NCBI RefSeq assembly: GCF_029846235.1
Contig: NZ_JARVWP010000009.1
Span: forward strand, 124,001-188,000
DNA: 64,000 nt
Origin: Bradyrhizobium sp. CER78
Lineage (GTDB): Bacteria; Pseudomonadota; Alphaproteobacteria; Rhizobiales; Xanthobacteraceae
Direction: 5' to 3'
Shown: positions 50,501 to 61,149 of the stretch, piece after piece
Position numbering within the stretch: position 1 is the first letter of the stretch
Layout of the letters: every line of letters starts with the position of its first letter
Made by a program: the position numbers and the translations under genes
The notes under the pieces: generated by a model
Seen by the model: the letters and a program-made list of their open reading frames with translations, nothing else
The model's database searches: none
Told to the model about the DNA's origin: nothing

Positions 50501-51964
50501 ATGAGCGACGAGATCAAGAAGCCGTTCCTGACCCACGCCTCCGGCGCACCGGTTGCCGACAATGTGAACGTCATGACGGCGGGGCCGCGTGGGCCGGCGC
50601 TGCTGCAGGACGTCTGGCTGATCGAAAAGCTCGCGCATTTTCACCGCGAAGTGATCCCGGAGCGGCGCATGCACGCCAAGGGCGCCGGCGGGCACGGCAC
50701 CTTCACCGTCACCCACGACATCACCCGCTACACCAAGGCCGGCATCTTCTCGGAGATCGGCAAGCAGACGCCGATGTTCGCGCGGTTCTCGACCGTTGCC
50801 GGCGAGCGCGGCGCGGCCGACGCCGAGCGCGACATCCGCGGCTTCGCGCTGAAATTCTACACCGATGAAGGCAATTGGGACGTCGTCGGCAACAACACGC
50901 CGGTGTTCTTCTTCCGCGATCCACTGCGCTTCATCGACCTCAACCACGCGATCAAGCGCCATCCGCGCACGGGCGTGCGCGATCCCGACATGAACTGGGA
51001 TTTCTGGACGCTGCTGCCGGAAGCGCTGCACCAGGTCACCATCGTGATGAGCGAGCGCGGTATCCCCAAAAGCTTTCGTCACCAGCACGGTTTCGGCAGC
51101 CATACCTACAGCATGATCAACGCCGGCAACGAGCGCGTCTGGGTGAAATTCCATTTCCGCACCCGGCAGGGTGTCGAGAATCTGACCGACGCCGAGGCCG
51201 AGGCGTTGGTCGGCAAGGACCGCGAGAGCCACCAGCGCGATCTGTTCAACAGCATCGAGCGCGGCGATTTCCCGCGCTGGACGCTGTTCATCCAGGTGAT
51301 GACGGACACACAAGCCAAGGCTTTCCCGTTCAACCCGTTCGATCTGACGAAAGTCTGGCCGAAGGCGGACTATCCCCTGATCGAGGTCGGATACTTCGAG
51401 CTCAACCGCAACCCGGAGAACTTCTTCGCCGAGGTCGAGCAGGCGGCATTCACGCCGGCCAATGTCGTGCCCGGCATCGGCTATTCGCCGGACAAGATGC
51501 TGCAGGCCCGCCTGTTCTCCTATGGCGACGCGCAGCGCTACCGGCTCGGCGTCAACCACCACCAGATTCCGGTGAATGCGCCGAAATGCCCGTTCCACAG
51601 CTATCACCGTGACGGCGCGATGCGCACCGACGGCAATCTGGGCGCGACGCTGACCTATTGGCCGAACAGCCACGGCGAATGGACCGACCAGCCGCTGCTG
51701 AACGAGCCGCCGCTCGAAATCTCAGGCGCGGCCGGGCATTGGGATCATCGCGTGGATGACGACCACTGGCAGCAGCCGGGCGATCTGTTCCGCAAGATGA
51801 ATGCCGCACAAAAGCAGGCGCTGTTCGACAACACCGCGCGCCAGGTCGGCCAGGCATCGAAGCACATCCAGGAACGGCATGTTGCGAATTGTAGCAAGGC
51901 CGATCCGGCCTACGGCAAGGGCGTCGCTGAGGCGCTCGCCAGGTTCGCTGCAGCAAAGCTGTAA
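50501..51964 (+). CDS. katA: Monofunctional heme catalase (small-subunit clade)
   Basis: This 487-residue catalase has His58 (RRMHAKGAG), Asn131 (VVGNNTPVFFFRD) and the proximal heme ligand Tyr341 (RLFSYGDAQRYRLG), with normal small-subunit length and NADPH-binding-type contacts (HTYSMINAG, WVKFHFRT). It converts hydrogen peroxide to water and oxygen in the cytoplasm. The frame extends upstream, but ATG 50501 has AAGGAG and starts the family N-terminus MSDEIKKPFLTHASG. It stands alone. Confidence 0.95.
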   Translation: MSDEIKKPFLTHASGAPVADNVNVMTAGPRGPALLQDVWLIEKLAHFHREVIPERRMHAKGAGGHGTFTVTHDITRYTKAGIFSEIGKQTPMFARFSTVAGERGAADAERDIRGFALKFYTDEGNWDVVGNNTPVFFFRDPLRFIDLNHAIKRHPRTGVRDPDMNWDFWTLLPEALHQVTIVMSERGIPKSFRHQHGFGSHTYSMINAGNERVWVKFHFRTRQGVENLTDAEAEALVGKDRESHQRDLFNSIERGDFPRWTLFIQVMTDTQAKAFPFNPFDLTKVWPKADYPLIEVGYFELNRNPENFFAEVEQAAFTPANVVPGIGYSPDKMLQARLFSYGDAQRYRLGVNHHQIPVNAPKCPFHSYHRDGAMRTDGNLGATLTYWPNSHGEWTDQPLLNEPPLEISGAAGHWDHRVDDDHWQQPGDLFRKMNAAQKQALFDNTARQVGQASKHIQERHVANCSKADPAYGKGVAEALARFAAAKL

Positions 51965-51997
51965 CGAGGGCCGGGACGGGTCAAGTACCGCTTTCGT

Positions 51998-52101
51998 CCC
52001 GTCACCCTGAGGAACGCGCAGCGCATCTCGAAGGATGCACGGCCACGGTTGGGCCGTTGTGCTTCGAGACGGCCGCTCCGCGGCCTCCTCAGCATGACGG
52101 G
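51998..52101. repeat. Inverted-repeat intergenic element, family E
   Basis: Starts CCCGTCACCCTGAGGAACGC and ends GGCCTCCTCAGCATGACGGG, with an inner pair of GCATCTCGAAGGATG-type and GTGCTTCGAGACGGCCGC-type arms. It lies between convergent catalase and Tex genes and may act as a bidirectional terminator. Confidence 0.8.
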
Positions 52102-52122
52102 AACGGAACCCGCACCACAGAC

Positions 52123-54462
<2,340 letters not shown>

Positions 54463-54580
54463 GCCTGTCTCTCTGATTCCGTTGCACCGCCAAATCACGA
54501 CGACGCGGACGCCGCTTATGAACCATCCCGGATTGATTCATCAAGGCGCGCTGTGGATCAAATTGGGCGCAGGCTGCAAT

Positions 54581-55435
54581 CTATTTCCGGGATGTTGGCC
54601 GCCCGCGGCTTGACAAATAGATGCGCGCCGCATTGCCGCCGAAAATCGCAGCTCTTGCCTCACTTGACAAATCAGCAAGCAGCCTCTGCGCCGCCGCGAA
54701 CCAGTGCGCATAGCCGCCGGCGAGATTGACGACGGGCCAGTCGCTGCCCCACAGTAGCCGCTGCGGACCGAAGCATGCCAATGCATGATGCACCGCCTCG
54801 CGCAGATCGGCGACCTGCCAGTTCGGCGCGGCCTCGGTCGCAAGGCCCGACAGCTTGCAGACGACGTTGGCCCGTGCGGCAAGGCGCGCGATGTCGTCCT
54901 TCCAGGCCGCGATCTCGCCGGTTGCGAGCCGTGGCTTGCCGAAATGGTCGAGCACGAATTGCAGGTCCGGATGGCGATCGACCACCTGAACGAGCCGCGG
55001 CAGATGGCGCGGCAACACCAGCGCATCGAACACGAGGTCGTGCCGCACCATGGCCTCGAGCGGCGCCGCCAGTTCAGGGCGCAGCAGCCAGTCGTCGTCG
55101 GCGATGTCCTGCACCATCGGCCGCAGGCCGACCAGCAGTTCGCGTTCGGCGATCGCATCGACCCGGTCCGCGGCATCGGGCGCATCGAAATCGATCCAGC
55201 CGACCACGCCGCGCACCGGTTCCGAGCTCTTCGCGACGTCGAGCATGAATGCCGTCTCCGCCTCGGTCGGTGCGGCCTGCACCAGGATCGTGCCCTCGAT
55301 CGCAGCCGCGGCGAGATGCGGCATCAGGTCGGCCAGGCCGAAGTCGCGATAGATCGGCCCGCGCTCGGGCGTCAGCCAGCCATAATCGGCACGCGCCAGG
55401 GTCCAGACATGGTGATGGGCATCGATCCGCATCAT
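54581..55435 (-). CDS. L-fuconolactonase-type amidohydrolase
   Basis: This 284-residue TIM-barrel enzyme has the metal motif MMRIDAHHHVWTLARADYGW, the His of FVLDHFGKPRLA, and LLWGSDWPVVN with the catalytic Asp. This is the COG3618 group that includes L-fuconolactonase and 4-sulfomuconolactonase. It overlaps the aldo/keto reductase gene by 4 bases. The pairing suits oxidation of L-fucose or a related aldose to a lactone, then hydrolysis to the aldonate. Confidence 0.88.
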   Translation of the reverse strand: MMRIDAHHHVWTLARADYGWLTPERGPIYRDFGLADLMPHLAAAAIEGTILVQAAPTEAETAFMLDVAKSSEPVRGVVGWIDFDAPDAADRVDAIAERELLVGLRPMVQDIADDDWLLRPELAAPLEAMVRHDLVFDALVLPRHLPRLVQVVDRHPDLQFVLDHFGKPRLATGEIAAWKDDIARLAARANVVCKLSGLATEAAPNWQVADLREAVHHALACFGPQRLLWGSDWPVVNLAGGYAHWFAAAQRLLADLSSEARAAIFGGNAARIYLSSRGRPTSRK

Positions 55436-56469
55436 GTCGGCACCGGCGCATGCTGGTCGAGCAGGCCCTCGGCCTTCAGGTCGCGCCACAGCGCAGCAGG
55501 GACCGAGGCCGAGAGCGCGGCAGCATTGCGCTCGACCTCCTGCGGCGCCTGCGCGCCGAGCACGACGCTTGCGACCGCCGGATGGCCGAGCGCGAAATGC
55601 AGCGCCGCGGTCGGCAGCGCCACGCCATGCGCGCGGCAGACGCGCTCGATCGCCGCCACCTTCTGCATCACGTCGGGTGGCGCGTCCTTGTAATTGTACT
55701 TAGCGCCGGCCACCGCGCCGGTCGCCAGGATGCCGGAATTGAACACGCCGCCGAGCATCATGCCGATGCCTTGCTTCTCCGCCAGCGGCAGGAATTCGGC
55801 AAGCGCCGGCTGCTCCAGCAGCGAATAGCGGCCAGCGAGCAGCATGGTGTCGAACGTTCCCGCCTTGGCGAAGCGCACGCACATCTCGGCCTCGTTGACG
55901 CCGATCCCGATGCCCTTGACCACGCGTTCCGAACGCAGCCTGTCGAGCGCAACATAGGCGCCCTCCATCGCCTCGCGGAATCGGGCTTCGATGGCATCGG
56001 CGCCATGGGTCCAGACGTCGACGTCGTGGATCAAGAGCAAGTCGATATGATCGGTGCCGAGCCGCAGCAGCGACTGCTCCACCGAGCGCATGGTGCCGTC
56101 ATAGGAATAGTCGACCACCGCACGATGCGGCTGGCCGCCGACGAAATTGGAGCCGTCGCCGCGGCCGTGGAACGGGTCCATCCAGCGCCCGACCTTGGTG
56201 CAGACGACGATGTCGTCGCGCGCCACGCGGCGCAGCGCGGTGCCGCAGCGATGTTCGGCGAGGCCATGGCCGTAGAGCGGCGAGGAATCGAGCAGGTTCA
56301 CGCCCAGCGCAAATGCCCGCTCCATCGCGGCGATCGCAGCCGTGTCGTCGAGCCGCGCAAAGAGATCGCCGAGCGGTGCGGTGCCGAAACCGAGAATGGA
56401 AACATCGAGCCCGGTGCGGCCGAGCCTGCGGCGCGGCAGCGCTGGATGTGAAGATGGAGTCTGGTTCAC
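55432..56469 (-). CDS. Aldo/keto reductase, aldose (L-fucose/D-threo-aldose) dehydrogenase type
   Basis: This 345-residue enzyme begins near RRRLGRTGLDVSILGFGTAP. It has the AKR catalytic Asp/Tyr (LLDSSPLYGHGLAEHRCG), a Lys (VVCTKVGRWMDP) and a His (LLLIHDVDVW). It resembles bacterial NAD-dependent L-fucose/D-arabinose dehydrogenases. The start is GTG 56469, 9 bases after AAGGGA. It forms a two-gene operon with the lactonase. The exact sugar is inferred from the pairing only. Confidence 0.88.
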   Translation of the reverse strand: MNQTPSSHPALPRRRLGRTGLDVSILGFGTAPLGDLFARLDDTAAIAAMERAFALGVNLLDSSPLYGHGLAEHRCGTALRRVARDDIVVCTKVGRWMDPFHGRGDGSNFVGGQPHRAVVDYSYDGTMRSVEQSLLRLGTDHIDLLLIHDVDVWTHGADAIEARFREAMEGAYVALDRLRSERVVKGIGIGVNEAEMCVRFAKAGTFDTMLLAGRYSLLEQPALAEFLPLAEKQGIGMMLGGVFNSGILATGAVAGAKYNYKDAPPDVMQKVAAIERVCRAHGVALPTAALHFALGHPAVASVVLGAQAPQEVERNAAALSASVPAALWRDLKAEGLLDQHAPVPT

Positions 56470-56625
56470 CGTGACGGCTCCCTTGCAGTTTTCTTGCTTG
56501 CAGGGAGAGTAGCCTTGTGGACGCATCAAGCACAAGCGGATGCGCGCGGCGCATCACACGCGGACATGCGCCGCCGGGCGGCGGTCGAAAGTTCCGCCGT
56601 TGTCAATTGACGCGACGACGTCTTC

Positions 56626-56943
56626 CTAGTCGTCGCCGGAGCTGATCTGCTCGGCGACGTTGTCGACCACCACGGGGCTTTCGAAATAGGTCACCGTCGG
56701 ATCGGCGCCGTACTTCTCGCGGGCGCGGGCGCGCCACGCATCGGTGTACAAAGCTTCCGCCTCGCTCCGCGAGTTCCAGAAATAGATGCCGCCCGCGGTC
56801 ATGCCGTCTTCGGACAGCACATAGGTCTTGCGAAACAATCCCTGTACGCCGCGATAGATCGGCGCGGTGCTGAGGAAGATGGTGCGCGCTTCCTCGCGCG
56901 TTATCGGCTTGGGCAATTTGAAAGACGTGACGGCGGTAATCAT
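56626..56943 (-). CDS. YdhR-like antibiotic-biosynthesis-type monooxygenase
   Basis: This 105-residue ferredoxin-like-fold protein starts at ATG 56943. It carries LPKPITREEARTIFLSTAP and YFWNSRSEAEALYTDAWRAR, the YdhR monooxygenase pattern. Such cofactor-free small enzymes oxidise quinol-like compounds or act in stress response. It is divergent from the TetR gene, and two palindromic operators cover the shared promoter region, so TetR probably represses it. Confidence 0.82.
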   Translation of the reverse strand: MITAVTSFKLPKPITREEARTIFLSTAPIYRGVQGLFRKTYVLSEDGMTAGGIYFWNSRSEAEALYTDAWRARAREKYGADPTVTYFESPVVVDNVAEQISSGDD

Positions 56944-56966
56944 GCTGATCTCCCGAGGCATCATTC

Positions 56967-57000
56967 TTGACATAGTTGTCAATTTTGACGATAGTGTCAA
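56967..57000. promoter_or_regulatory. Double TetR operator and promoter between monooxygenase and tetR genes
   Basis: Two palindromes lie 18 bases apart centre to centre: TTGACATAGTTGTCAA (56967-56982) and TTGACGATAGTGTCAA (56985-57000), each with half-sites TTGAC(A/G) and TGTCAA around four bases. The first half-site, TTGACA, also makes a -35 element for tetR, with GATAGT 17 bases on as -10. Repressor binding would block both promoters. Confidence 0.72.
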
Positions 57001-57024
57001 TGATACTCAGGCGGAGTGAGTCGG

Positions 57025-57600
57025 ATGGTGGGCGTGCGTCAGTTCAACGAGAACGAGGTGATTGCGACGGCGCTCGACGTGTTCTGGCGCAAGGGCCTGC
57101 ACGACGCGACGATGCAGGACCTCGCCGCCGCGACCGGCGTGCAGCGCGGCAGCCTCTACAATGCCTATGGCGACAAGGAAGCAATCTTCCTGCGCGCCTT
57201 CGATCAATATACCGGGCAATTCCTGGAAGCGGCCGGTCATGCGCTGGCTCACGCCGACACGATGACCGCTTTGCGAAATTTCTTCGACATGATCATCGTC
57301 AACATGACCGACGGCTCGCCAGCGCGCGGATGCCTGACGACGCGCACCGCGCTTGATGCGGCGATCTCGAGCACCGAGGTACGTCAGCGCGTGCAGGATG
57401 TGCTGGGCCGGCTCGAGCAATTGATCGGCAAGACCCTCAGCGCGGCTCCGGGCCGGCGACGTGCTGCGGATGCCAACCGGTTGGCGCGGGTCATCGTGAC
57501 CTTCACGCGCGGCCTCGCCGTGATGGAGCGCGCCGGTTACAGCCGCAAGCAGCTGAAGGAATCGGCTGCGACCTTCGTCGACGCGGTGATGGGCGCCTGA
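57025..57600 (+). CDS. TetR-family transcriptional regulator
   Basis: This 191-residue repressor has an N-terminal helix-turn-helix (ATMQDLAAATGVQRGSLYNAYGDKEAIF) and a ligand-binding C-terminal domain with RGCLTTRTALDAA near its middle, a common pattern in TetR regulators of electrophile-response genes. The start is ATG 57025 with GGAG 9 bases upstream; GTG 57016 is possible. It probably controls itself and the divergent monooxygenase. Confidence 0.92.
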   Translation: MVGVRQFNENEVIATALDVFWRKGLHDATMQDLAAATGVQRGSLYNAYGDKEAIFLRAFDQYTGQFLEAAGHALAHADTMTALRNFFDMIIVNMTDGSPARGCLTTRTALDAAISSTEVRQRVQDVLGRLEQLIGKTLSAAPGRRRAADANRLARVIVTFTRGLAVMERAGYSRKQLKESAATFVDAVMGA

Positions 57601-57638
57601 GGGAGATTTGTCAGGTCAGCGTTTTGGGAGGAAACATC

Positions 57639-58043
57639 ATGCAGGATCGAAAGGGCGGCTGCCTGTGCGGCGCCGTGCGCTACGAATTGAAGGCCGAACC
57701 GCGCGGCATCGCAATCTGTCACTGCACGCATTGCCGGCGGCTGAGCGGTAGCCTGTTCTCGCTCAACGTCGTGGTCCGCGAGGCCGAGTATCAGCAATCC
57801 GGCGAGACCGCCGTCTTCATCAACGGGGGTGACAGCGGTCACCCGGTCAAGCGCCATTTCTGCGGCGGCTGCGGCTCGCCGATCCTGGCGAAGACCGCGC
57901 TGATGCCGGGCAAGGTCGTGGTCAAGGCCGGCACGCTCGACAGCATGGACGGTCTGCAGCCGCAGATCGAGATCTATACCGATCGGGCCGCGACCTGGCT
58001 CGCACCGGTCGCGGGCGCCGCACGCTTCGCGCAGAATGTGTGA
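57639..58043 (+). CDS. GFA-family zinc protein
   Basis: This 134-residue protein has the glutathione-dependent formaldehyde-activating (GFA/CENP-V) zinc site: Cys8 and Cys10 (GGCLCGAVRY), Cys27, Cys29 and Cys32 (CHCTHC), and Cys75 and Cys78 (FCGGCGSP). It should bind two zinc ions. A GGGAGG ribosome binding site precedes ATG 57639, 38 bases after the TetR stop, so it may be co-transcribed. The true reaction of most family members is unknown. Confidence 0.9.
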   Translation: MQDRKGGCLCGAVRYELKAEPRGIAICHCTHCRRLSGSLFSLNVVVREAEYQQSGETAVFINGGDSGHPVKRHFCGGCGSPILAKTALMPGKVVVKAGTLDSMDGLQPQIEIYTDRAATWLAPVAGAARFAQNV

Positions 58044-58062
58044 CGGCCGCGGCCCGCGGCAA

Positions 58063-58902
58063 TCAGGCCGCCTGCTTGCGCGACCAGGCGCCGACGAAGG
58101 TGGGCAGCGCGAAGACCCCCTGCATGCCGACCACTTCGGTGCGAAGACGCTCGGCAAAACTATCCAGTGCCAGCTCCGCCTCGGTGGCGACGCCGAGCTT
58201 GACGATATGCGGCTGGTTGCTGCGCAGGCCGCTCGCCATGTAGTCGTAGCCGTCGAAATCGATGCCGCCTCCCACCGGCGCAAACAGGCTCATGCGCGGC
58301 GCGGGAAGCCCGGCCGCGACGAAGGTGCCGTGCAACGATAGTCCCATCCGCTTGTTCAGCCCGGCGCGGTGGAACATCTCTTTCACATAACCCCAGGCCT
58401 GCGACAGCAGCGGCGACGGCGGGTTGGCGATCGGCCCCTCGCCCCAGTCGAGATCCTGAAACGCCACGATGCCGCCAGGCTTGACGTGGGCGAGCAATTG
58501 TCGAACCAGCGCCGCGGGATCCTTCACGTAGATCAGCACGAGCCGGCCGACGACCGCATCGAAATCCCGCTCCAGCTCGATCGTGCCGATGTCGCCGACC
58601 CGGAATGACACCTGGCTCAAGCCGAGCGAGCGCGCGGTGGCCGCAGCCTCGTCGACGATGGCGGGATTGCTGTCGACGCCGACGACCGTCCCGCTCTTAC
58701 CGACCAGGCTTGCGGCGATGAAGGACACGTTGCCGGCACCGCTTCCGACGTCGAGCACCTTCATGCCCGGCGCGAGCCCGGCCTCCTTCAGAAGCTGCCA
58801 TGTCGACGAATCGTAGAGCTGCGACTGGCGCTTGAGCCTGTCGGTCTCCGCGGTCGAGCGCCCCATCACGTAGTTCGGATCGTAGCCGGACGTCTCTTGC
58901 AT
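58063..58902 (-). CDS. SAM-dependent methyltransferase
   Basis: This 279-residue class I methyltransferase has motif I VLDVGSGAGNVSF (residues 49-61), an acidic motif II (VVGVDSNP) and motif IV (DAVVGRLVLIYVKDP). The start is ATG 58902 (MQETSGYDPNYVMG); the frame runs on upstream without similarity. It is convergent with the GFA gene and 52 bases downstream of the hydrolase on the same strand. Acceptor unknown. Confidence 0.87.
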   Translation of the reverse strand: MQETSGYDPNYVMGRSTAETDRLKRQSQLYDSSTWQLLKEAGLAPGMKVLDVGSGAGNVSFIAASLVGKSGTVVGVDSNPAIVDEAAATARSLGLSQVSFRVGDIGTIELERDFDAVVGRLVLIYVKDPAALVRQLLAHVKPGGIVAFQDLDWGEGPIANPPSPLLSQAWGYVKEMFHRAGLNKRMGLSLHGTFVAAGLPAPRMSLFAPVGGGIDFDGYDYMASGLRSNQPHIVKLGVATEAELALDSFAERLRTEVVGMQGVFALPTFVGAWSRKQAA

Positions 58903-58954
58903 GAATGATCCCGCCTTCGGTTCGTGAATCTGAGGTACTGGATCGCGCCCGCGC

Positions 58955-59812
58955 TCACCGCGACAGCAGGCTCGACAGGAAAGCTTGCAGGTCTGCCGCG
59001 AAGCGTTGCTCGAATGCGATGGCGCGGTGGGGTGAATGGCCGCATCCCTCATAGCGAACGATGTCGGCACGCGGATTGGCATACGCGAGGCGCGCCTCGT
59101 GATCCCTGAGAAACGCCGCGCCACATCCCGGATCGGCCTGGACAATCCTGACCGGACACAGGAATTCCCGCTCGGTCGGGATCGCCGCCAGGACGGCGCC
59201 CGCAACGTTTCCATCGGCCCAGCACCGCCCGTCCTGCCGCTGCAGCGCAGAGGCGTGACTGAGCAGATGACGTGGGCCGTAATGATCGCGTCCGATTCCG
59301 CCCATCGGCGTCGGAGAGTCGGAAACGAACGCAAGATACGTGCCGAGCGGCGCGCGCGCTTGCTGCCACGTCGCCTGACGCGCGCTGGCGATGGAAAACA
59401 GTTTTGGGAAGGCCGATTTCTCCCACTCCCCCGGTTGTCCCAGATACCAAGGCGGATCCTCGAGCAAGGCGGCGCGTACATTGGCGTCACCGCTCTGCGC
59501 CAGCACACCGGCAACGCAGCCGCCGAGCGAGTGGCCGACAATCACCGCCGGACGCCCGATTGCGGCCAACGCGGTCGTCGCATCCGAAACATAGGCGGCG
59601 AGATCATAGTCCGGGGCACGATCCGAGTGCCCGTGGCCGCGGAAATCCAGGGTCCAGACCCGATATCGATCCTTCAGCCGGCCGGCGATTTCCTGCCAGG
59701 TGTCCCGGCTCAGCGACAGGCCGTGCAGAAACAGGATCGGTTCGCCGTCCGTCGGGCCATGGACGGATGCGGCGAGCCTGATGCCGTGATTGTCGAGCGC
59801 GATATCGGTCAC
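58955..59812 (-). CDS. Alpha/beta hydrolase
   Basis: This 285-residue hydrolase has the oxyanion region FLHGLSLSRDTW, nucleophile Ser95 in GHSLGG, and a catalytic His259 in GCGHSPHRA. The start is GTG 59812, with GGAG about 9 bases upstream. It is of the epoxide-hydrolase/esterase-like class and could act on esters or epoxides. It is on the same strand as the methyltransferase, so the two may form an operon. Confidence 0.87.
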   Translation of the reverse strand: MTDIALDNHGIRLAASVHGPTDGEPILFLHGLSLSRDTWQEIAGRLKDRYRVWTLDFRGHGHSDRAPDYDLAAYVSDATTALAAIGRPAVIVGHSLGGCVAGVLAQSGDANVRAALLEDPPWYLGQPGEWEKSAFPKLFSIASARQATWQQARAPLGTYLAFVSDSPTPMGGIGRDHYGPRHLLSHASALQRQDGRCWADGNVAGAVLAAIPTEREFLCPVRIVQADPGCGAAFLRDHEARLAYANPRADIVRYEGCGHSPHRAIAFEQRFAADLQAFLSSLLSR

Positions 59813-59895
59813 CGAACATCTCCGTTACGAAATACGAGCAACACCGGGCATCGGCCGGCAGGCTTGCTGCTCGGCACGACACGCGAACGGCAGTC

Positions 59896-60957
59896 TCAGC
59901 GTCCGATCTGCCGGAACTTGTCAGAGAGGCCGTCGAGATAGCCGACCCAGGTCGAATTGATCGGCTGGTGCTCGATCAGCACGTGAAAGCGGATCATCAT
60001 GCAGATCAGGAACAGCGGCTGGATGAATGCGGCGCGCACCGTCACGGCCAGCAGGGCCGCGATGAACACGGTGACGATGGCACCATACTCCCTGACCGCC
60101 TCCGGCAACCAGACCGTCACCAGCCCGGCAGGGACCAGCAGCAGCAGGCAAAGCAGGATGCTCAGGATCCGTTCGACGATGACCATCCAAACCGACGTGG
60201 TCAGGATCGGCTTGGCATTCTGGCAATAATAGACCAGCCCGTCCTGGATATTGCGCCTCGGATCGTCGCCGCCGCGCGCCAGATCGTATGACAGCACCAC
60301 CTTGTCCAGATAGCGCGTCGCGGCCGACAGGATGGTGTTGAGCAGGCCGACGATCGCCTTCATGCCGGGGGCCGGCAGCCAATCGCCGAGCGTATCGAGC
60401 GCATTGTGAAACGCACGCAGCACGGCGCGGATCAGCGCATTGAGCCCGAACAGGACCGCGACCTCGCCGAACCGGTCCATCACGATCCGGCGGCCATAGG
60501 CAAACTGCCCTTCGGTGCCGTTGCCGATGCGGCCATGCGTGATCAGCTCGGTGAGCACGGCGACATGGCCGCAGGCGATCATGTGCAGCGTGTAGCGCAG
60601 GATGGCGCCCCAGATCCATCCGCCGAGCAGCAGGATGCCGAGCAGCCAGCAATAGCCGAACACGCTGGCAACATGGGTGCCGAGCCACACCGCGCCGCCC
60701 ACGGCGACAAAGGCAAACACTGCGCACGCCACAGCAAAGCCCAGCAGCACGCCCCACCGCGCCAGCGCATAAGGCAGGGTCTCGAGCAGCATCTTCAGCG
60801 CGGTGCCAAGACCGTGATCGCGCACCAGCAGCGGATAGGAATGCGATGGTCCCTGCGACGATCCCGGAGACGATTCTTGCGTCGATCCTTGGGACTGCCC
60901 CGCGGCGCGCCATTCGCCAGAACGACCGCCGCCATTGCTCAGACTCATGTCAGACAC
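59896..60957 (-). CDS. Polytopic membrane protein of unknown function
   Basis: This 353-residue protein has a Ser/Gln-rich hydrophilic N-terminus (residues 1-45), then about six hydrophobic helices: around residues 65-90, 95-125, 255-280 and 285-320 by eye, with a soluble middle (RRIVMDRFGEVAVLFGLNAL). It resembles choline-transporter-like bacterial proteins only weakly, so no function is claimed. The start is GTG 60957 with GGAAGAGAG upstream; ATG 60948 is close by. Confidence 0.6.
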   Translation of the reverse strand: MSDMSLSNGGGRSGEWRAAGQSQGSTQESSPGSSQGPSHSYPLLVRDHGLGTALKMLLETLPYALARWGVLLGFAVACAVFAFVAVGGAVWLGTHVASVFGYCWLLGILLLGGWIWGAILRYTLHMIACGHVAVLTELITHGRIGNGTEGQFAYGRRIVMDRFGEVAVLFGLNALIRAVLRAFHNALDTLGDWLPAPGMKAIVGLLNTILSAATRYLDKVVLSYDLARGGDDPRRNIQDGLVYYCQNAKPILTTSVWMVIVERILSILLCLLLLVPAGLVTVWLPEAVREYGAIVTVFIAALLAVTVRAAFIQPLFLICMMIRFHVLIEHQPINSTWVGYLDGLSDKFRQIGR

Positions 60958-61027
60958 GTGTTGCTCTCTTCCGTTGCCGTCGAACGACGTCCGGCGTTGG
61001 CAGTCGTTGGGTAAGTCAGTTGGTAGC

Positions 61028-61096
61028 GTTGGCGCCTGGCGTCACAGCGCCAACACCTCCGGGGCTGGCAGAGGGTTGGTCCGTTGGCGCTGTGAG
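61028..61096. promoter_or_regulatory. Cluster of inverted GTTGGCGC motifs
   Basis: GTTGGCGC lies at 61028-61035, its complement GCGCCAAC at 61047-61054, and GTTGGCGC again at 61083-61090. The last two extend to 13-bp arms (TCACAGCGCCAAC and GTTGGCGCTGTGA). They lie between the membrane protein gene and the binding-protein gene. Either alternative hairpins in RNA or operator sites are possible. Confidence 0.45.
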
Positions 61097-61149
61097 CCGG
61101 CACAGCCGCGACATCGATCAGGGAGGAGCGCCGATGTCGCGGCCAGCGA

